NCBI RefSeq assembly: GCF_008831285.2
Contig: NC_045143.1
Location: 1,151,503-1,215,502, forward strand
Direction of reading: 5' to 3'
DNA: 64,000 nt
Origin: Nymphaea colorata
Lineage: Eukaryota; Streptophyta; Magnoliopsida; Nymphaeales; Nymphaeaceae
Shown: in pieces, positions 12,667-25,687 of the stretch
How the letters are laid out: each line of letters opens with the position of its first letter
Numbering within the stretch: position 1 is the first letter of the stretch
Notes under the pieces: generated by a model
Database searches by the model: none
Seen by the model: the letters and a program-made list of their open reading frames with translations, nothing else
What the model was told of the DNA's origin: nothing
Translations under genes and position numbers: made by a program

Positions 12667-14260
12667 GACAATGCACTGTTGTTAAGCTCCCACGATTTTT
12701 AGTTTAATCATCCTTTATGCTGATTGAAGGTGAGGAAGCAAATTTTTATGCCAATTGAACACAAATGCCATCGAACTGTTGTATAAAACTCGAGCCGTTT
12801 CCTTGTAGGAATGGATAGCGACACCAGATGGGGCTGCCTGTCCTGTTATAATCTGTCTTATAACATGTTGGAAAGAGTGATATTTATGACCTTGTATTGG
12901 CGCCATTGACGTTCTTATGAATAAATAGCCACTGATTATTGTACAGTTGGGACCCTGAACTGAGAGGGCAAGTACGGATGAATTCTTGAAAATGATAATT
13001 CAATTTGAATTTTTTGTGGTCCACAAGCTTATTTCTATCTAGGTGCACTTTATTAGCTTCCTCCACTTTTAGGAACCTTTCTCCTCTATATATTCTCCTG
13101 TATACTTCTTACCTTAACTGCACCTTGGTTTTGTACATAAATACAGTACACTATACATGTTGTCAGACACATTAACATGTGTAATAGAATGGCACTCAAG
13201 TAGGTCTTCAAGTTTATAGATGCATGCTTGATCACTATTAACGGCTGAAGATAGTAACATTGTGCTTAATTTCTATGTCCTTTGACAGAGGAGCTATAGA
13301 ACATGAAATGTTTTTAAGCGTTTCATATCAATAAAGGATAGATGATCAATGATTTAAAATGGTTATCGGTGATTTGGAGCCTGTTCTTTTTTCTTAATTT
13401 CATCCTCATCATGCTCAACATCAACTTTCGTGTCCCGCATGTGCGTTGGATTTACATCTTACAGAGGAGTTCAGATTGAAGATAGAGTAGCAGTGTTGCA
13501 GGAGAGGAATATGCTTCCGCATTTCCATCTGCCGCCTTCTGGCCCTTCTCCCTGCCACAATGGGTAGCCACTCTCTCCTGGATAATTCAAATCCCTGAAG
13601 CCTTGACGTTGGCAATGATAGCTCAGTCTCTGCCATTGAATTACTGTCATAAATGTATTTTTTTTAGTTACACTGTTGCGGACATCGTCTTCTTAACAAA
13701 TGAACTGCATTAGTTTCTAGATCAACTAGGTGCTCTTGTGCCAGCTTCTGTAGCACGCAGAAGTGTGTTTGATAGCCTCTGATCTCAGATCTGAAATCCT
13801 TTTTATGTGACTCCAGAGTAAAAAAGCACCGGATTTCATGGTTATGTAGAAAGAGAATTTTGAGATGCTTATGTGTGGGCAAAATCTAGAGAGGGATCTC
13901 ACCGTAAATCCTCGAATCTACGTTCCTGGTGATCTAAAATCACCTCCGATTTCACATTGGAGGTAAACAAATGCCTCGAAACTCTGCAAACTGTTTTTAG
14001 TTAACTGCTAAACGGATTGAGTGTTAGCCTGCGGCCCGGCGCCCCCGGTCTATGTTGGGCTACCTTGACAAACCCCACATTTTAGTTCCTAGCAACTCAT
14101 AACAACTCCCATACCAACCACTCCAATTTGATCGTGCCGAGTCACCTAATCCTTGATGAACTCATAATTTAACAATGGCGTCTTCCTTCCCCAATGGTCC
14201 TCTTCACCCTCCAAATGTTCTTTGCTTAAGCTACCTTGCCCAACTTCAATTTTTTCGTAA
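12667..14260. other. Intergenic, no gene recognised
   Basis: PPR 3' flank and dirigent 5' flank. Only short ORFs without family resemblance on either strand. Small GATCTCAGATCTGAAATCC-type sequence near 13780 resembles other GATCTG-rich patches of the window. Confidence 0.55.
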
Positions 14261-14986
14261 ATGGTTGGTCGACCCAACTCCATGGCTTCCCTCCTCACCT
14301 CTATTCTCTTAATATCAGCAGCATTTCTCTACAGTGCCTTGGCCCGAACCCTTAGCCAAGCCATTCCGACCCAAACCGTGCCACTCCCGAACACAGTCGA
14401 TCCACAAGCGAGCCCGCTGGCCGGCACCACCGAACCAAAGAAGCTTTCCTTCTTCCTCCACGGTGTCCTCGGTGGGGACCAACGGGATTTCACGGCGGCT
14501 CCAATCCCATTCGCCAAGCCCGCCGGAGTGCTCCCCCCAAAGGACGGAATCCTAATACCGGACGCCAACGTCGTCAACGATCCATTGGCTTCCGTCGACG
14601 GAGGGGGCGCAGAGCCGGCCGTCGGTTTCGAGACCGGCGTGGTGACTGCGATTGACGGAGACTTAACAGAAGGCCACGAGGCAGGGTCTCCGACGGTGGG
14701 CAGGGCGAAGGGCATCTACGTGGTGAGCTCGGAGGATGGTGGCGGGCCTCTGATAGCCTTGACGGTGACGTTTTCCGTTGCCGGAGGAGAAAAGGATAGC
14801 CTGAGCTTCTTTGGGGTGCACCGCATGGACGGCTTGGTTTCACACGTCCCGGTGGTCGGAGGTACCGGAAAATACGAGAACGCTAACGGATACGCCTCGA
14901 TAAGATCAGTGGGCCACATCGACGTTAACGGCGTCGTTGATGGGATGATCACGGGGCTGAGGTTCACAGTGCACTTAGATTACTAG
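14261..14986 (+). CDS. Dirigent protein (DIR-e-like)
   Basis: Intronless ORF of 241 aa. Residues 8-29 form a signal peptide (MASLLTSILLISAAFLYSALA), so the product is secreted to the cell wall. Dirigent proteins steer stereoselective coupling of monolignol radicals; the DIR-e group includes ESB1-type proteins of Casparian-strip lignin. The dirigent domain runs from about residue 60 (LSFFLHGVLGGDQ) to the end, with VGRAKGIYVVSSEDGG, SLSFFGVHRMDG and VVGGTGKYENANGYA all conserved. The long linker between the first strand and VGFETG is typical of the e-type rather than the pinoresinol-forming a-type. The first ATG has a good context (A at -3, G at +4); the second ATG, at 14282, starts directly at the signal peptide and could also be used. 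The stereochemical role is unknown. Confidence 0.92.
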   Translation: MVGRPNSMASLLTSILLISAAFLYSALARTLSQAIPTQTVPLPNTVDPQASPLAGTTEPKKLSFFLHGVLGGDQRDFTAAPIPFAKPAGVLPPKDGILIPDANVVNDPLASVDGGGAEPAVGFETGVVTAIDGDLTEGHEAGSPTVGRAKGIYVVSSEDGGGPLIALTVTFSVAGGEKDSLSFFGVHRMDGLVSHVPVVGGTGKYENANGYASIRSVGHIDVNGVVDGMITGLRFTVHLDY

Positions 14987-17900
14987 CGGTCTAGGGCAAA
15001 TTCAAGGGCGCAACGGTCATCTCTGTTTATTGCCAATTTAAATCAATAACAATGCAAAACGTGTTATAGAAGGATACACTTACGTTGCAAATATTTGCAA
15101 TTTATTTGAGGTTTTATAATATTCGCCAATCTCATAGCTTATATGTGCTTTTCAAGATTTAGGACATGTACTGGGGATTTGATGAGAGGTCAAGACAACT
15201 CTTTTCTTTGCATCCTCAAGATCTAGGCGATGATTTTAATGACCTTTTTTTTTTCCCTTACAAACAGTGGAATAAAACAAGCTGCTAACAAATTGATGAG
15301 TTTATCATTAGTATAACATTATAAAGAACTGTCACACAGTTGGCTTGTCAAGATCCAACTTTATAAAGATACAAAATAGTGCAACTACTGACTTAAGAGG
15401 AAGGGAGTTTGATGGGGAGGTAGGAGCATGCTGAAATCATTAAAGTTCTCCACTCGTGCAAAGAACGGTCATTATTTTGTTCAAAAGAAACAATCAAGCA
15501 ACAAAAAAGGTTATACCAATCTCTAATCCATTGAACAATTGAAAGATGGGATAGGCCAAGACATAGAAATGAAAAGCAACCAGCCGCTGCGTGGATTGAT
15601 CATGAACATATGGATCCTTGTTAATTGTTGCATTATCTACCCCCCTTTTGATTGTGCGCTTCTGATATTCTCTAAAAAACTCCAAAGGATAGGGATACAG
15701 ATTTCTCTAGCAAATGATACTCACTGGTAACAAACTGATAGCGAAAGCAAAAGTTTGGTAATGGAATGGTGGAATACAAAATGCATGTAGTCACTAGTGG
15801 AGCAGAACTTTTCTGTGATAAAAGTGTAATGGGCAGCACATAGATCATCCAATATTGATCACCAGCAATTGACTACTCGGATTCCCTGTCTGACAAACAG
15901 TTCTTGGAGCTAAAGAGTTACTGTGGATTCAGGCTTCATTGTAGCCTCTTACAGATCAGGACCCCACAACCATGCCTGTTCAAGGTTTTTAGGTTTAACT
16001 GAAGAGCATTTTGCATATGAGTTGCTCTGTGATCAGGTCTCCCCCTCCAAAAGTCGTTTTACCTTTCCTGAAAAGGATAGACCAACAATTTGTTCTCTTG
16101 ACATAATTTGGGAGAAATCTACCCAAGTCCAGCTTCGACATTAAAAAGCGAAGAAGAAAAATCTTAACATGTCATATTAAGATCCATTACAGAAAGTGAC
16201 ACCATTGAACCATTACAAAGAGGAAAGGCAAACAGAGTTTTTCTGTCAGGAAAACGATTAAAATTGACGAAATGGTTGTCAGTAGCATAATTGCAGTTGG
16301 GGAGGAATAGAGGGTAAGTGAGCGATGGTCGTCATCATAGTTGCTGCAGCATCTCCATCATGACACTCGCATGCCTGGCATCTGAAAGCATGCCCAACTT
16401 GCTGTGGCTGGTCTGCGGGTGAAGATTTTAAAAATAAGAGAGGGAGAATGGAGATGCTCAACCTCACCATCTTTCTTTTTTTTTCCTAAACCTTCATAAA
16501 TTTGAACGGATCAAAAGCGTTGGCGTCACAATTCAAGCTCACCACCAGGAAAAACCATTAAAGTGATTCATCCACCTTCAGAGCATGAGTTTCTTGCCTC
16601 CCAATTTGAGTTTTCGTGATCTTCTCACATCTGTTCAAGTTTTTCGACGAAAATGAGCAATCAGAAGTTGAATTTGGTGCAAAACTTTCTTGCAATTCAG
16701 AGGAATGTATATCCAAATAGACGAATTGGGTAATAATTATTTGTGATCAGTTCACGTTCAAGAACTTCGAGGCTTTATACCACAATTGAGTAATCTTTCC
16801 TGCGGCAGAGCAGGAGCTACCAAAGATGGGAATGCTACGGACAAATCTCTTAGTTATACATAAACCTACCAAAATGCGTGGCCACTAACCCTCTCGGGTG
16901 TTAATTCGTGTCGAATTATCGTAGTTGAAAGTATTAGTGTCACAAATATCTCCGTTTTTCTCAAAAAAAATATTCGAAAAATAAAAGAGCGTAAAAAATC
17001 TCGATATTTTGAGATGAAAAATCAAATATAGAATCGTATTTTTGTTCATTTTCCAAGATATGCATTTGTATATTTTAAATTTTATGATGTTTCCTTTTAT
17101 ATTTTGGCGACTATTTGAACTGTGTTCAATGTTTAAGAAAGTTAAAGAAAAACTCGAAATCTCATAAGCTTTTCGTCTTCTATGTTCATTTTTCTTACTT
17201 TTCCCATAATTTTCTAAAAGAACTTTCCCATGAAAGTGTATAAGCAAGCTGGGGTTCCAACTTTCCCATTTGTTCAAAATCATGAGTACATTATTCTTCC
17301 TTCGAATTGGACTTTGCATTCAAACAGCAGCATGACTAGTGTTTAGGATGTGCATGCCAGAATCATGCCGAGAAATTCACATTCTTAAGCAAGAATGGCA
17401 CAAACATGAAGGTTTTTTGCTTAATATGCAACAAGAACTTTAACTTTTTTAAGCAACTGCTCCTCTATATATTCACGGCGTAGCTCAACAACCATGTTCA
17501 GTTAATTGCTTGTGGTCTGCGCATATGAGATAGGAGTACCTCATATTATTTCAACGACTTGTCAACCACCTGTTATGCACTGTTCTCCTGGCTGTTCAAA
17601 GTCAAGCCATTTAATATACACACTGCAGCGAACTCCATCAATATATTGCAGAAGGCAAGTGGGCGACAAGAAGAAGGCAAAATTTTCCCTTCATCCCCTC
17701 TTCACCTGTTACCAAAAAACACAGCGTGAAATTTGCGATTCACCATGATTGTATTCTTTTTTTTCTTTAAAAAAAAAAACGTTATGGTCAGTCACCGACT
17801 CACCGTTACCTAAACATACAAACTAGTTTTTCCAAACACAAGTTTTTTTTTTTGGTGAAAAGTGATTCTTTAAAATAGTTTTTAATAACTGGTCGAGATT

Positions 17901-18603
17901 TTTGGATGACAATACAAAAGGCTTGGGGAGGGGCAACCCCTTATCTGTAATCCTAGCAGTTGCCATTGAAGTGGTGGAGCCTACCACAGCGGCCGCCGGC
18001 CACCAGCTCATCATATGCTCGTCTCCATTAAGTGAGAGCATTTAAAGAGTAAAGATTATGTTCAGTGCGATTCTCCATTCCAATGAGATGGAATCATACA
18101 GTCGTACGAGCTTAGGAAGCTCGGCCACATTTACTAGTTTGATGCGGCGTTAGCTTTTGTAACAGGTGGAACAGGACCTTCTCGTTTCTAGTAACAAAGC
18201 ATAATGGCGAAGACGGAATTCAGAGAGCAGAGACGGCATGTTCTGCAAATTTCATGCTCGGCATTCATTTCAATAGGATGGAATTTGCACTGTTAACAAT
18301 AAATCAAACACCATAATAAAAGAGAAGAAGATCTCAGGTGTGCATTTGTCTTGGAACTTGGAAGAAAAAAAAAGAAGAAAAGAACTTGAATTCCCTCCTC
18401 AAAAGAGAAGACGACATACACCGGAAACCAAATCACGCTTTCTCCTTACACGACAAAGCTGCTCCCTCACAACCAAGATCACCACACTTTAATCATCACT
18501 CAATAATTTACAAATGATGAGAATCAATTTTCCTCCCCCAGTCGTACTTATCTCCTTTTCTCCCTCCCATTTTAAATTTGTTGTTCAGAACGTTCGCGTG
18601 GTG
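14987..18603. other. Intergenic, no gene recognised
   Basis: AT-rich DNA without a recognisable coding exon. The minus-strand ORF at 16885-17319 (144 aa) is a Lys/Asn/Phe/Ile-rich translation of AT-rich DNA and has no domain signature. Homopolymer runs occur near 15245, 17755 and 17845. Confidence 0.55.
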
Positions 18604-19050
18604 CTAAAAATTCGCCGGCGCACTGCCCGATGAGGGTGTTGCAGAAGACCAGAACTGTGCGTTCTTCACTCGAGAAACACTCTGTAGAACACCCAGCGGG
18701 GAGACATCGCCTACGATGGTCACTTTCTTTGTTGCCAAATCTATGCTGAATGAACTCACGCCTGCCAACCAACCACATATGTGAGAAATACATGATTCGT
18801 TTCCATGGAATAAGAGATGTGGTTTGATATCTTCAACAGACAAACTCAAAAAAGAAAAGCACTTTGATGATTTGAAATTAGAGCTGCCACTTCTGTTCAT
18901 GGAGGTCTTGCAGTTAGCATGCTTGGTGAACTTACTCATTACCTGTGAAAGATATCTACCACGGAAACATAAAGAAGATTGATCCCCTCATCCCCTGTTC
19001 TCGTTAATTTCATGCCTTGTAGTTACTTGATTTTTTGATTTGATTAGAAA

Positions 19051-19104
<54 letters not shown>

Positions 19105-19854
19105 GGGTGAAACATACCTTCCATCCTTGAGATGTGCTTTCTGACTTTCATTTCACAGCCTTTGCAATGAATCGAAACTTTCAACACCACAACCTTCGAG
19201 AAAGTGGAAAACAGAGCAAGAGAGGGAAAATATGAATAAGAAAGAAAAACGTACACTCTAACCAGAAACCAAAAATCATGTAGCCGTCGCCTGTTATTTG
19301 TAGGAAGGACCGAATACCTGTTTTGAGGAATTAGTAGTTGAAGAATCTTTTGAGAGGGACTGAAGCTTAGCAGGTTGGACAGGAAGGACAGTAGGAAGAG
19401 GACCAAGATCAGGAAGTATGCTCAAGATGCTGCTGTCACTCAGTAGATACCTCGATGACCTTGAAATGCTCTTCTTTTCTGAAGCGTTTTTGTGTCTGTC
19501 GCCTTGGATGCTCTTGCACGATGAGGAAGGAAATTTGTTTCTACCAAGAGGAATAGCGAACTCGCCCGAGAGACAGCAAGACGAAACAGAGGTGTTGACA
19601 AGTTGAACTGATCTTCTGGGTTTGTGGCCTTGGAGCTCTTTGGATGATGGCGAACGTGACGAGGATGTGGTGGTGGTGTGCTTGCTTCTGTGGTACTGGA
19701 AGTTTTTGGGATTTGCGGGTAGGCTTGGGATCAATGGCTTCCGCATCGAGTTCTGTCTATCCAGGCCTCCATGCCTAACTATCGAGTTTTTGTCGATGCT
19801 CAGGCAGATAGCAGTGGAAGCATGAGATGAACAGAACATGTCTATCCCCTTCAT
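18604..19854 (-). CDS. NaKR/HPP-type heavy-metal-associated (HMA) domain protein
   Basis: Three exons on the minus strand, 19854-19318, 19193-19118 and 18761-18604, join in frame to 256 aa. The protein starts MKGIDMFCSSHASTAICLS, the typical NaKR N-terminus, continues with a basic Ser-rich disordered region (about 25-175) and ends with an HMA domain (about 180-245). The metal-binding HCKGC motif lies in exon 2, and the highly conserved VTIVGDVSPLGVLQSVSRVK block in exon 3. NaKR1 is a phloem protein of Arabidopsis affecting Na/K balance and long-distance FT movement; related copies are less studied, and this protein is shorter than NaKR1 (about 319 aa by memory), so I name the family only. An ATG codon further upstream (19922) meets an in-frame stop after MAVKV. 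Intron 2 begins just before a long GA array. Confidence 0.9.
19053..19105. repeat. GA microsatellite in NaKR-like intron 2
   Basis: About 50 bases of almost pure (GA)n within the intron between exons at 19118 and 18761, close to the 5' donor on the minus strand (CT-rich in the transcript). Confidence 0.9.
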
Positions 19855-21326
19855 GGTAGCTTCGCCAGTGGATGAGCAATGCAAGGTAACAGTGATAAGG
19901 ATGAATCATACCTTGACCGCCATTGTATCAGCAACAAGATTTCCTTTCAAATCGAGCTGAATGTGTTCTTATATTGGGCTTGCCAGTCTACCCCAAGAAT
20001 GCGTCATTCAAACGAGTGCCGAAAGGCTGCTAACCAGCTTGGCTCTTGAACAGAAAAAACAAAGAATTTTCCATCATGTCCCAACAACGAAAGATAATTC
20101 AGGTTGGTGGGTAGTTGTGTATAATATGTGTGCAACAGTCACTGGGGTTCTTTCTTTCTTGGGGTTGTGTTCATCTTCCACAACCGAATGTCTGTCCTTT
20201 GACCGCCATGATTTTGGTGCCAAGACCAAAACAGCAGGGGAATTTACAAGGACGGTCGTGCAACCTGACATTAGTGTCGTGAGGAGAAAGCTACCATGAT
20301 TGGGAATCGGGATGCCCCATCCATTTCTAGGGTGAATTAGTGGCCCCTCTTTTTATCTGTTCATCTTGTTTTTTATGTTTCTTAATCATTGTTTAATTGG
20401 CAAGTTGGAGTTACAACTTTACTATAACAACAGTAACATGTTTTGGGTAGTGAACTCTCACCTCCTTCACCGTCCTCGTAGCTAGCCAGAGTGGTTGAAG
20501 CTCTTGTTGGTGCATGTGGTAGCTAGTGAGGTCTTTCTTGATCTCAAATGTCTCTATACTCTTCATGCAAGTGGATGAAGCTCCTTGATAATGCCTTCAG
20601 TGTTCTAAACTGATAGATCATATTACTGTCCCCATCCTTGCTAAATTTGAGAACGTCAGTCTTCTATTGATTGAAAAGAACATGGTTGGTATAGTATAGG
20701 CTCCAACCTCGATTTAATTGTGACAAAGATCCCTACAAATGAACTGATAAATACAGAAAAACATTATTGACTGAATATTGGGAGGTTTCTATGTTTCCCT
20801 AATCAAACTTAACTGGTTTTGGTTTCAGATAATCCAGTCATACTGGAGGCTTTATTGGCACTATATATATACATCTTTAGATCTAAGAATGTTGTGTGGG
20901 TCCTCTGGTGCGTACCACGAACAATGGCATGTGCTTGCCGCTTATGGTATTAATGCAATCTGTCCGGACCGTTAGAGAATGGACTTGGCTTGAACAGCAA
21001 GGATGCACCATATGCCATGTGAGAGTCACATGGCTCATGGCTGGTGTTATCACCATCTGGCCAGTGCACCACTGAACGTCTGATCAACAAAAGAAGTCTT
21101 CTCTCATGCGTTTCTGAGAGCTCTTTTTTGTGAGTGATCAGATTTAACCACTCCACGTGGTTCCCGATCCTTAGTTAAAAGCTACACTTGGAAATATTTT
21201 TCTGTGAAACTGACTGCGGGGATGATCCCCATCTCCAAAAGGAAAAACCAAACTTTGATCTTTGCTAGCTTTCTGATTTATAGGTAAGGTTACATGAGTT
21301 CTAAGAGTTTACAGTTATCAACCTTT

Positions 21327-21506
21327 TCAATCTTTGCAAAATAAATCAACTTCATACACCACAGAAGCAAGATTTGTGAACTGATCAAATTGTTCTTGAC
21401 TGCAAGGTATTAGCAATGAGGCTTGAAAACCGACAACAGGCACATGAAGGTTGGTGAAGATGAAAAGCATCAACAAGGATGAAAAGGGGAGGGCAAGATT
21501 CTTCAT
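21327..21506 (-). CDS. Doubtful small secreted-peptide ORF (59 aa)
   Basis: ATG at 21506-21504 opens a 59-aa frame. Residues 1-27 (MKNLALPFSSLLMLFIFTNL...) look like a secretion signal, followed by a short acidic tail with two cysteines (PCSQEQ and LFCKD). No family is recognised. It could be a genuine small secreted peptide, the first exon of an unrecognised gene, or chance. Only the hydrophobic N-terminus supports it. Confidence 0.2.
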   Translation of the reverse strand: MKNLALPFSSLLMLFIFTNLHVPVVGFQASLLIPCSQEQFDQFTNLASVVYEVDLFCKD

Positions 21507-21750
21507 GGATAGCAAGGCGCTTGGACTGCTGAATTAATGGGGGAACGACGGGAAGCCACTTCTGCTCTTCTGTTCTTCACTCAAAGGAAGTGAAGCAGCA
21601 GGATGTGGAATCTGATGCCTTGCATTCGAAAACAGGAAACCATGGGAAGTATTAAAGTATAACCACTGTTGAACAGTGTTTCCTTCTATCAATTTGGAAA
21701 TCTTCCCCCAAGAAGAATGCTATTGGTAGAGATCACCTACTTTTGTGAAT

Positions 21751-21867
21751 TTCAGGCCCATTGCAACACGTACTTTTGCTGTCTTGGGAAGATTAAGGGC
21801 AAACAGGCCCGTTGGTTCATGCCCGTTGCAGCACGTACTTTTGCGGTCTTGGGAAGATTACGGGCAA
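21751..21867. repeat. Imperfect 65-bp tandem duplication
   Basis: Segments starting at 21751 and 21816 share CACGTACTTTTGC, GTCTTGGGAAGATTA and GGGCAA, with a few substitutions, at a constant offset of 65 bases. Confidence 0.8.
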
Positions 21868-22377
21868 GAATAAAGGGAGAAGTTGTTTTGGCAAATCAAT
21901 CTAATCCACGATTCCATTAGAATTTGGGGAATGTGGAACTATTTACATGCTAACCAAACTAATAATGTTATTCGATCTCATTCCTCCCATGCTTCTTTTT
22001 TCTCAACTGATAAGTATAAATTCTTTTTAGCAGAGAAGAAAAGCTTCCCCAAGAAACTCTGCTCAAGATCCGGATTGGAACAAATATAACCAAAGTTCTC
22101 TGCTCAGTTAGTGAAACTCATGTTAAATGGCATAAGGCTTTGCAACTATGAGCATAGGTTCGACGAAGATCCGATCGGCCTATAACTTGTAAATGTCGGG
22201 TCTTATATAAGTTGGATCAAAAAAATCAGATTGGAGTCTGCAATACAACTGAGTCTAATTATACAAGTTATCTGAAAAAACTCCGTTTCCATTTAAAAAG
22301 TACCTGAAACTGGGGCTGTTGTGTGAAGCTATGAGCATTTCCATGATATTGTTAGTACTGATGCCAATTTGGCGATA

Positions 22378-22479
22378 GTTACTGTTCCATGTATATATCT
22401 GCCCCAAATTCAAGGAACTGTATTTCAAGTGTTCCATGAATCTACACCAACATTTGGGGCAAATACATGGAATAGTAAC
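22378..22479. repeat. Small inverted repeat (hairpin), related to one near 39.6 kb
   Basis: Arm 22378-22409 (GTTACTGTTCCATG...GCCCCAAAT) and arm 22452-22479 (ATTTGGGGC...CATGGAATAGTAAC) are near-perfect reverse complements apart from a short gap. The right half, 22431-22479, resembles 39610-39660, which suggests a dispersed small element, perhaps a MITE relic. Confidence 0.6.
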
Positions 22480-22890
22480 ATATTGTTACAGTGGCCAAAC
22501 AACTCCTAAAGAGTACATTTCATATATTCCTTTTGTGTTATTCACTGTTTAAGCAAACATTGGATCTCCACAGCAAGAGAAACTTGAAATTTCTTTTGAT
22601 AAGATGTCCTATCTTTTACTATTTTTTGAGTTGGGGCGGATCTCAGATCTATGGAACTTAGCTGTAAATCTGAGATCCTCTGTTTCTTCAACTCACCCTA
22701 AGGTTATGTTTGAAGGGGCAACAGATCCATGCAATTTATATGATGTGAATCTCAAATCTGCAATTGTGAAACCTTCTGTCTACTTGAGGAGCCGATTTCT
22801 CTTGACACAGATTTGAAATCAGCTTAGGATCTCATATGCATAAAGGAGTTTAAGGCATGACTAATGTGGTCCTCTGCTAAAGTAGGCACA

Positions 22891-22953
<63 letters not shown>

Positions 22954-22956
22954 CAT
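22891..22956. repeat. Compound CT/AT/CA microsatellite
   Basis: (CT)n from about 22891 passes into (AT)n at 22912 and a short (CA)n near 22945. Confidence 0.9.
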
Positions 22957-23041
22957 ACAAGGCTTGAAATGGCAAAAGCTTTAAACAAATGTGATTCTTT
23001 TGAGAGAAAGAGGGAGAGAGAGAGTCTTAAAAGCAACAATT

Positions 23042-23233
23042 ATGGCGCACAAATTAAAAGAGAGACCAAATGAAAAGTTTAATTGTCCAAGGCATGTTGA
23101 TCATTTGGTCCGTAAAAGCATCGAATCCGATGCTGCTGCTCTTCATGGTTTAATTGGCCCCTCCTCTGAGTTAATTAAATTTCTCGTTTCCTGCTTCCTC
23201 ATCTGCGTTGCCATGAGATATTTTCTTATTTAG
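23042..23233 (+). CDS. Doubtful 63-aa ORF with C-terminal hydrophobic segment
   Basis: ATG at 23042 opens a 63-aa frame with a basic N-terminus (MAHKLKERPNEKF) and a hydrophobic C-terminal run (about 44-63, LIKFLVSCFLICVAMRYFLI), a layout seen in tail-anchored microproteins. No homologue is recognised and no codon bias can be judged at this length. Chance is the default explanation. Confidence 0.15.
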   Translation: MAHKLKERPNEKFNCPRHVDHLVRKSIESDAAALHGLIGPSSELIKFLVSCFLICVAMRYFLI

Positions 23234-24679
23234 TTTAGTGTACGACGTCCTTCTCAAAAGCTCCTCTCTTTAGGCCAAACACTGACTTTTAATCCACGTC
23301 ATCATTTGGATCTGATCTTCCAAACAGCAGCCAACGTTTCACAGACAGTGATTTCTCAAAGTAAATGGCGCACATCGAGGCATCAAAAGGAAATCCTGTT
23401 CTGTTTGCTGATCCATGTCCTTGGAGGTCAAATGGCACGACACAAACAGGGTCAAGAAAACCTGTTACTGGAAAGGGAAATGCCCGTGGGCTTTCTATGC
23501 AGCACTAGTAAATTAGACTGTGCTGTCATTTCGATGATCAAAATGTCCATGACACCTTGTCTCAGTTTTTCTTTCAGCAAACGAACATGCATATATATCA
23601 TGGCAAAATGTAGACTACCAGTCCAACATGTTTTCATTTTAATTAGCGCTGATGTCTGTCTTGCTATACTTGAAAGATGCAACAGACAAGAAATAAGACA
23701 CTGAGGATTGATTAATTTGGAAGAACTTCCTCAAACACTTGCAATTCCCCGACGAATTAGGACTCCGCGCATTGTAAGGGATATAGCCAATGGCATGTAC
23801 ATTTGGCGTGGACCGTAAGGTATCAAGAAATTTGAAATACTACATAACATCATCTGAATATATAGATTCGATTTAGATCTGATATCCGATAGAACACATT
23901 TTAAAAAGTTGGACATGAAAAAAGAAAAAATGAAGATTGATATGCGATTAAGAATTTGGATCGGATTCAGATATAAGAAATGGCGTCTGATCATATTCGG
24001 ATCTAGATTTCAAGTTAAGCAAATATAGACTGGATTAAGATCGAGTATGAGTTTCAATAAATTTTATTTCCTATACCCAATGTCTATAGTGTTGTTTGGG
24101 TTCAGATCATGTTCATCTAAAAGTTAGATTTGGATTCAAATTTCAGATTTAGATATAGGAATAAAATTTTCTTTGTCTGAATTCGAATTTGAATATAGAT
24201 GTGTAGATATCTGAGAAAAAGGAAATGCTAAAAGTATTCATGCAAATAGACTCAGATCCACTGACATCCCTATAGCTTATAAATCTTTGACGACATTTAC
24301 GATCGAATTGTCTTCAATACGAGATTAGACTTTCTCATAATGGGATGGTACATTCTATCTCCATCCCCTATAAACTCTCAAACATTTTTAAAAATCTTTA
24401 AAGGCTATCAACCCTGACAACTCTATCCAATCTCTTATGAATCTTTGAAGTTTTCCAAAAGTCTTCAATGCGAGATTAAACTTTCTTATAATAGGTGCTA
24501 CAATACATCGCGCCACTTATAACTCTCAGAGATTTTCTAGAATAATCTTTCATATGAGATTAGAAATTGATTTCTCCAGCCCTTAGGGTGCATCCAGCGT
24601 CTCAAACATTCAGCCTGATGCAATTGCATCGGGCTGCATGTGTGAGGCGCCGGATGGATGGATAGCCAAAAGATTTAAA

Positions 24680-24681
<2 letters not shown>

Positions 24682-24767
<86 letters not shown>

Positions 24768-24770
24768 CGC
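24682..24770. repeat. Compound TA/TG microsatellite
   Basis: About 67 bases of (TA)n followed by about 19 bases of (GT)n and GCGC. Confidence 0.95.
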
Positions 24771-25687
24771 GTTTGCGACTAAGTTATGAGCACCAAATTA
24801 ACTTTATTAATAATTCAATAGTTCATAAAGTGTCGTGTATAAAGTGAAGTCCACGAAAGTGCTAAAAATTGAAGGGCCTTTGGTAGGTGATAAAGGCATT
24901 TTAACTCGGAACTAAATGCAGTGAGCTAACTCCAAAAAATGCTCTGCGACTGCTTCAGTTACCGGTAACTACTTAATTCAGAGCATGGTGTATTTATGTT
25001 GCACCAAGTATAATTTTCGTTTCGTAATTAAGTCGTTAGGGGAATCGAACAACTCATTTGGTCATGAAGCTCTCATATTTTTTCTAGTCCTCCTGGAGTT
25101 CTCCTATAAAAGACCTTGCAATCCTGACGTAACCCTCCGCATGGACTGCGAAAGGGAAAGAAGATCAATGATTTAAACTCTTCATGAACTTGATAAACCA
25201 TAACCAATGTTTGCAAAATCCTCCCACAGTCAAGAAAGAAATCTTTAGGAAATTATGTGTGCAAACACAAGACAGATTCGATCTGTGGGTTGAAGTAAAT
25301 ACCAAGAGAAAACAGGTCATGAGATTCATCTGAATTAAGTACAAGAGGAGACAATAGTTGACGAACACGATTCCCAAGACACTTACTCCAATGCAATTCC
25401 AAGCAAACCCAGGCACCTGGCTTTTAATGGTAACTCTCCTCTTTACTGAGGAAAAAGGCAAGTTTTTTGGGTTCCTCTGCTTCCACTTCCTTTTGAGTCC
25501 ATCCACAATTACTATATGCCTCTATTTCTCTTCCTGTGAATCTACATATATCTCTCTCTGCTCTCGGCTGGCTTCCATCTCCAGCCACCACCTTCCCTAC
25601 CAACTTCTTCCTTGGCCTCCACCGGTTCCCACCATCCCCATCCGCTCCATCTTCCACAAGCCCCACTCCCTTCTTTTAGCTGTTGCC

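Larger units (their letters stand above)
19930..25687. other. Intergenic, repeat-bearing, no certain gene
   Basis: Apart from the doubtful small ORFs and the repeats listed separately, I see no coding exon. A GGATC/GATCTG-rich patch spans about 23860-24260. A diverged direct repeat of period about 151 bases follows (TCTTCAAT at 24311 and 24461, each followed by CGAGATTA-type sequence). Confidence 0.5.

Noticed and set aside
14329-14967. Minus-strand ORFs over the dirigent gene
   Set aside because: Antisense shadows of a GC-rich coding sequence.
16885-17319. 144-aa minus-strand ORF
   Set aside because: Lys/Asn/Ile/Phe-rich translation of AT-rich DNA without domain or signal; no splice context.
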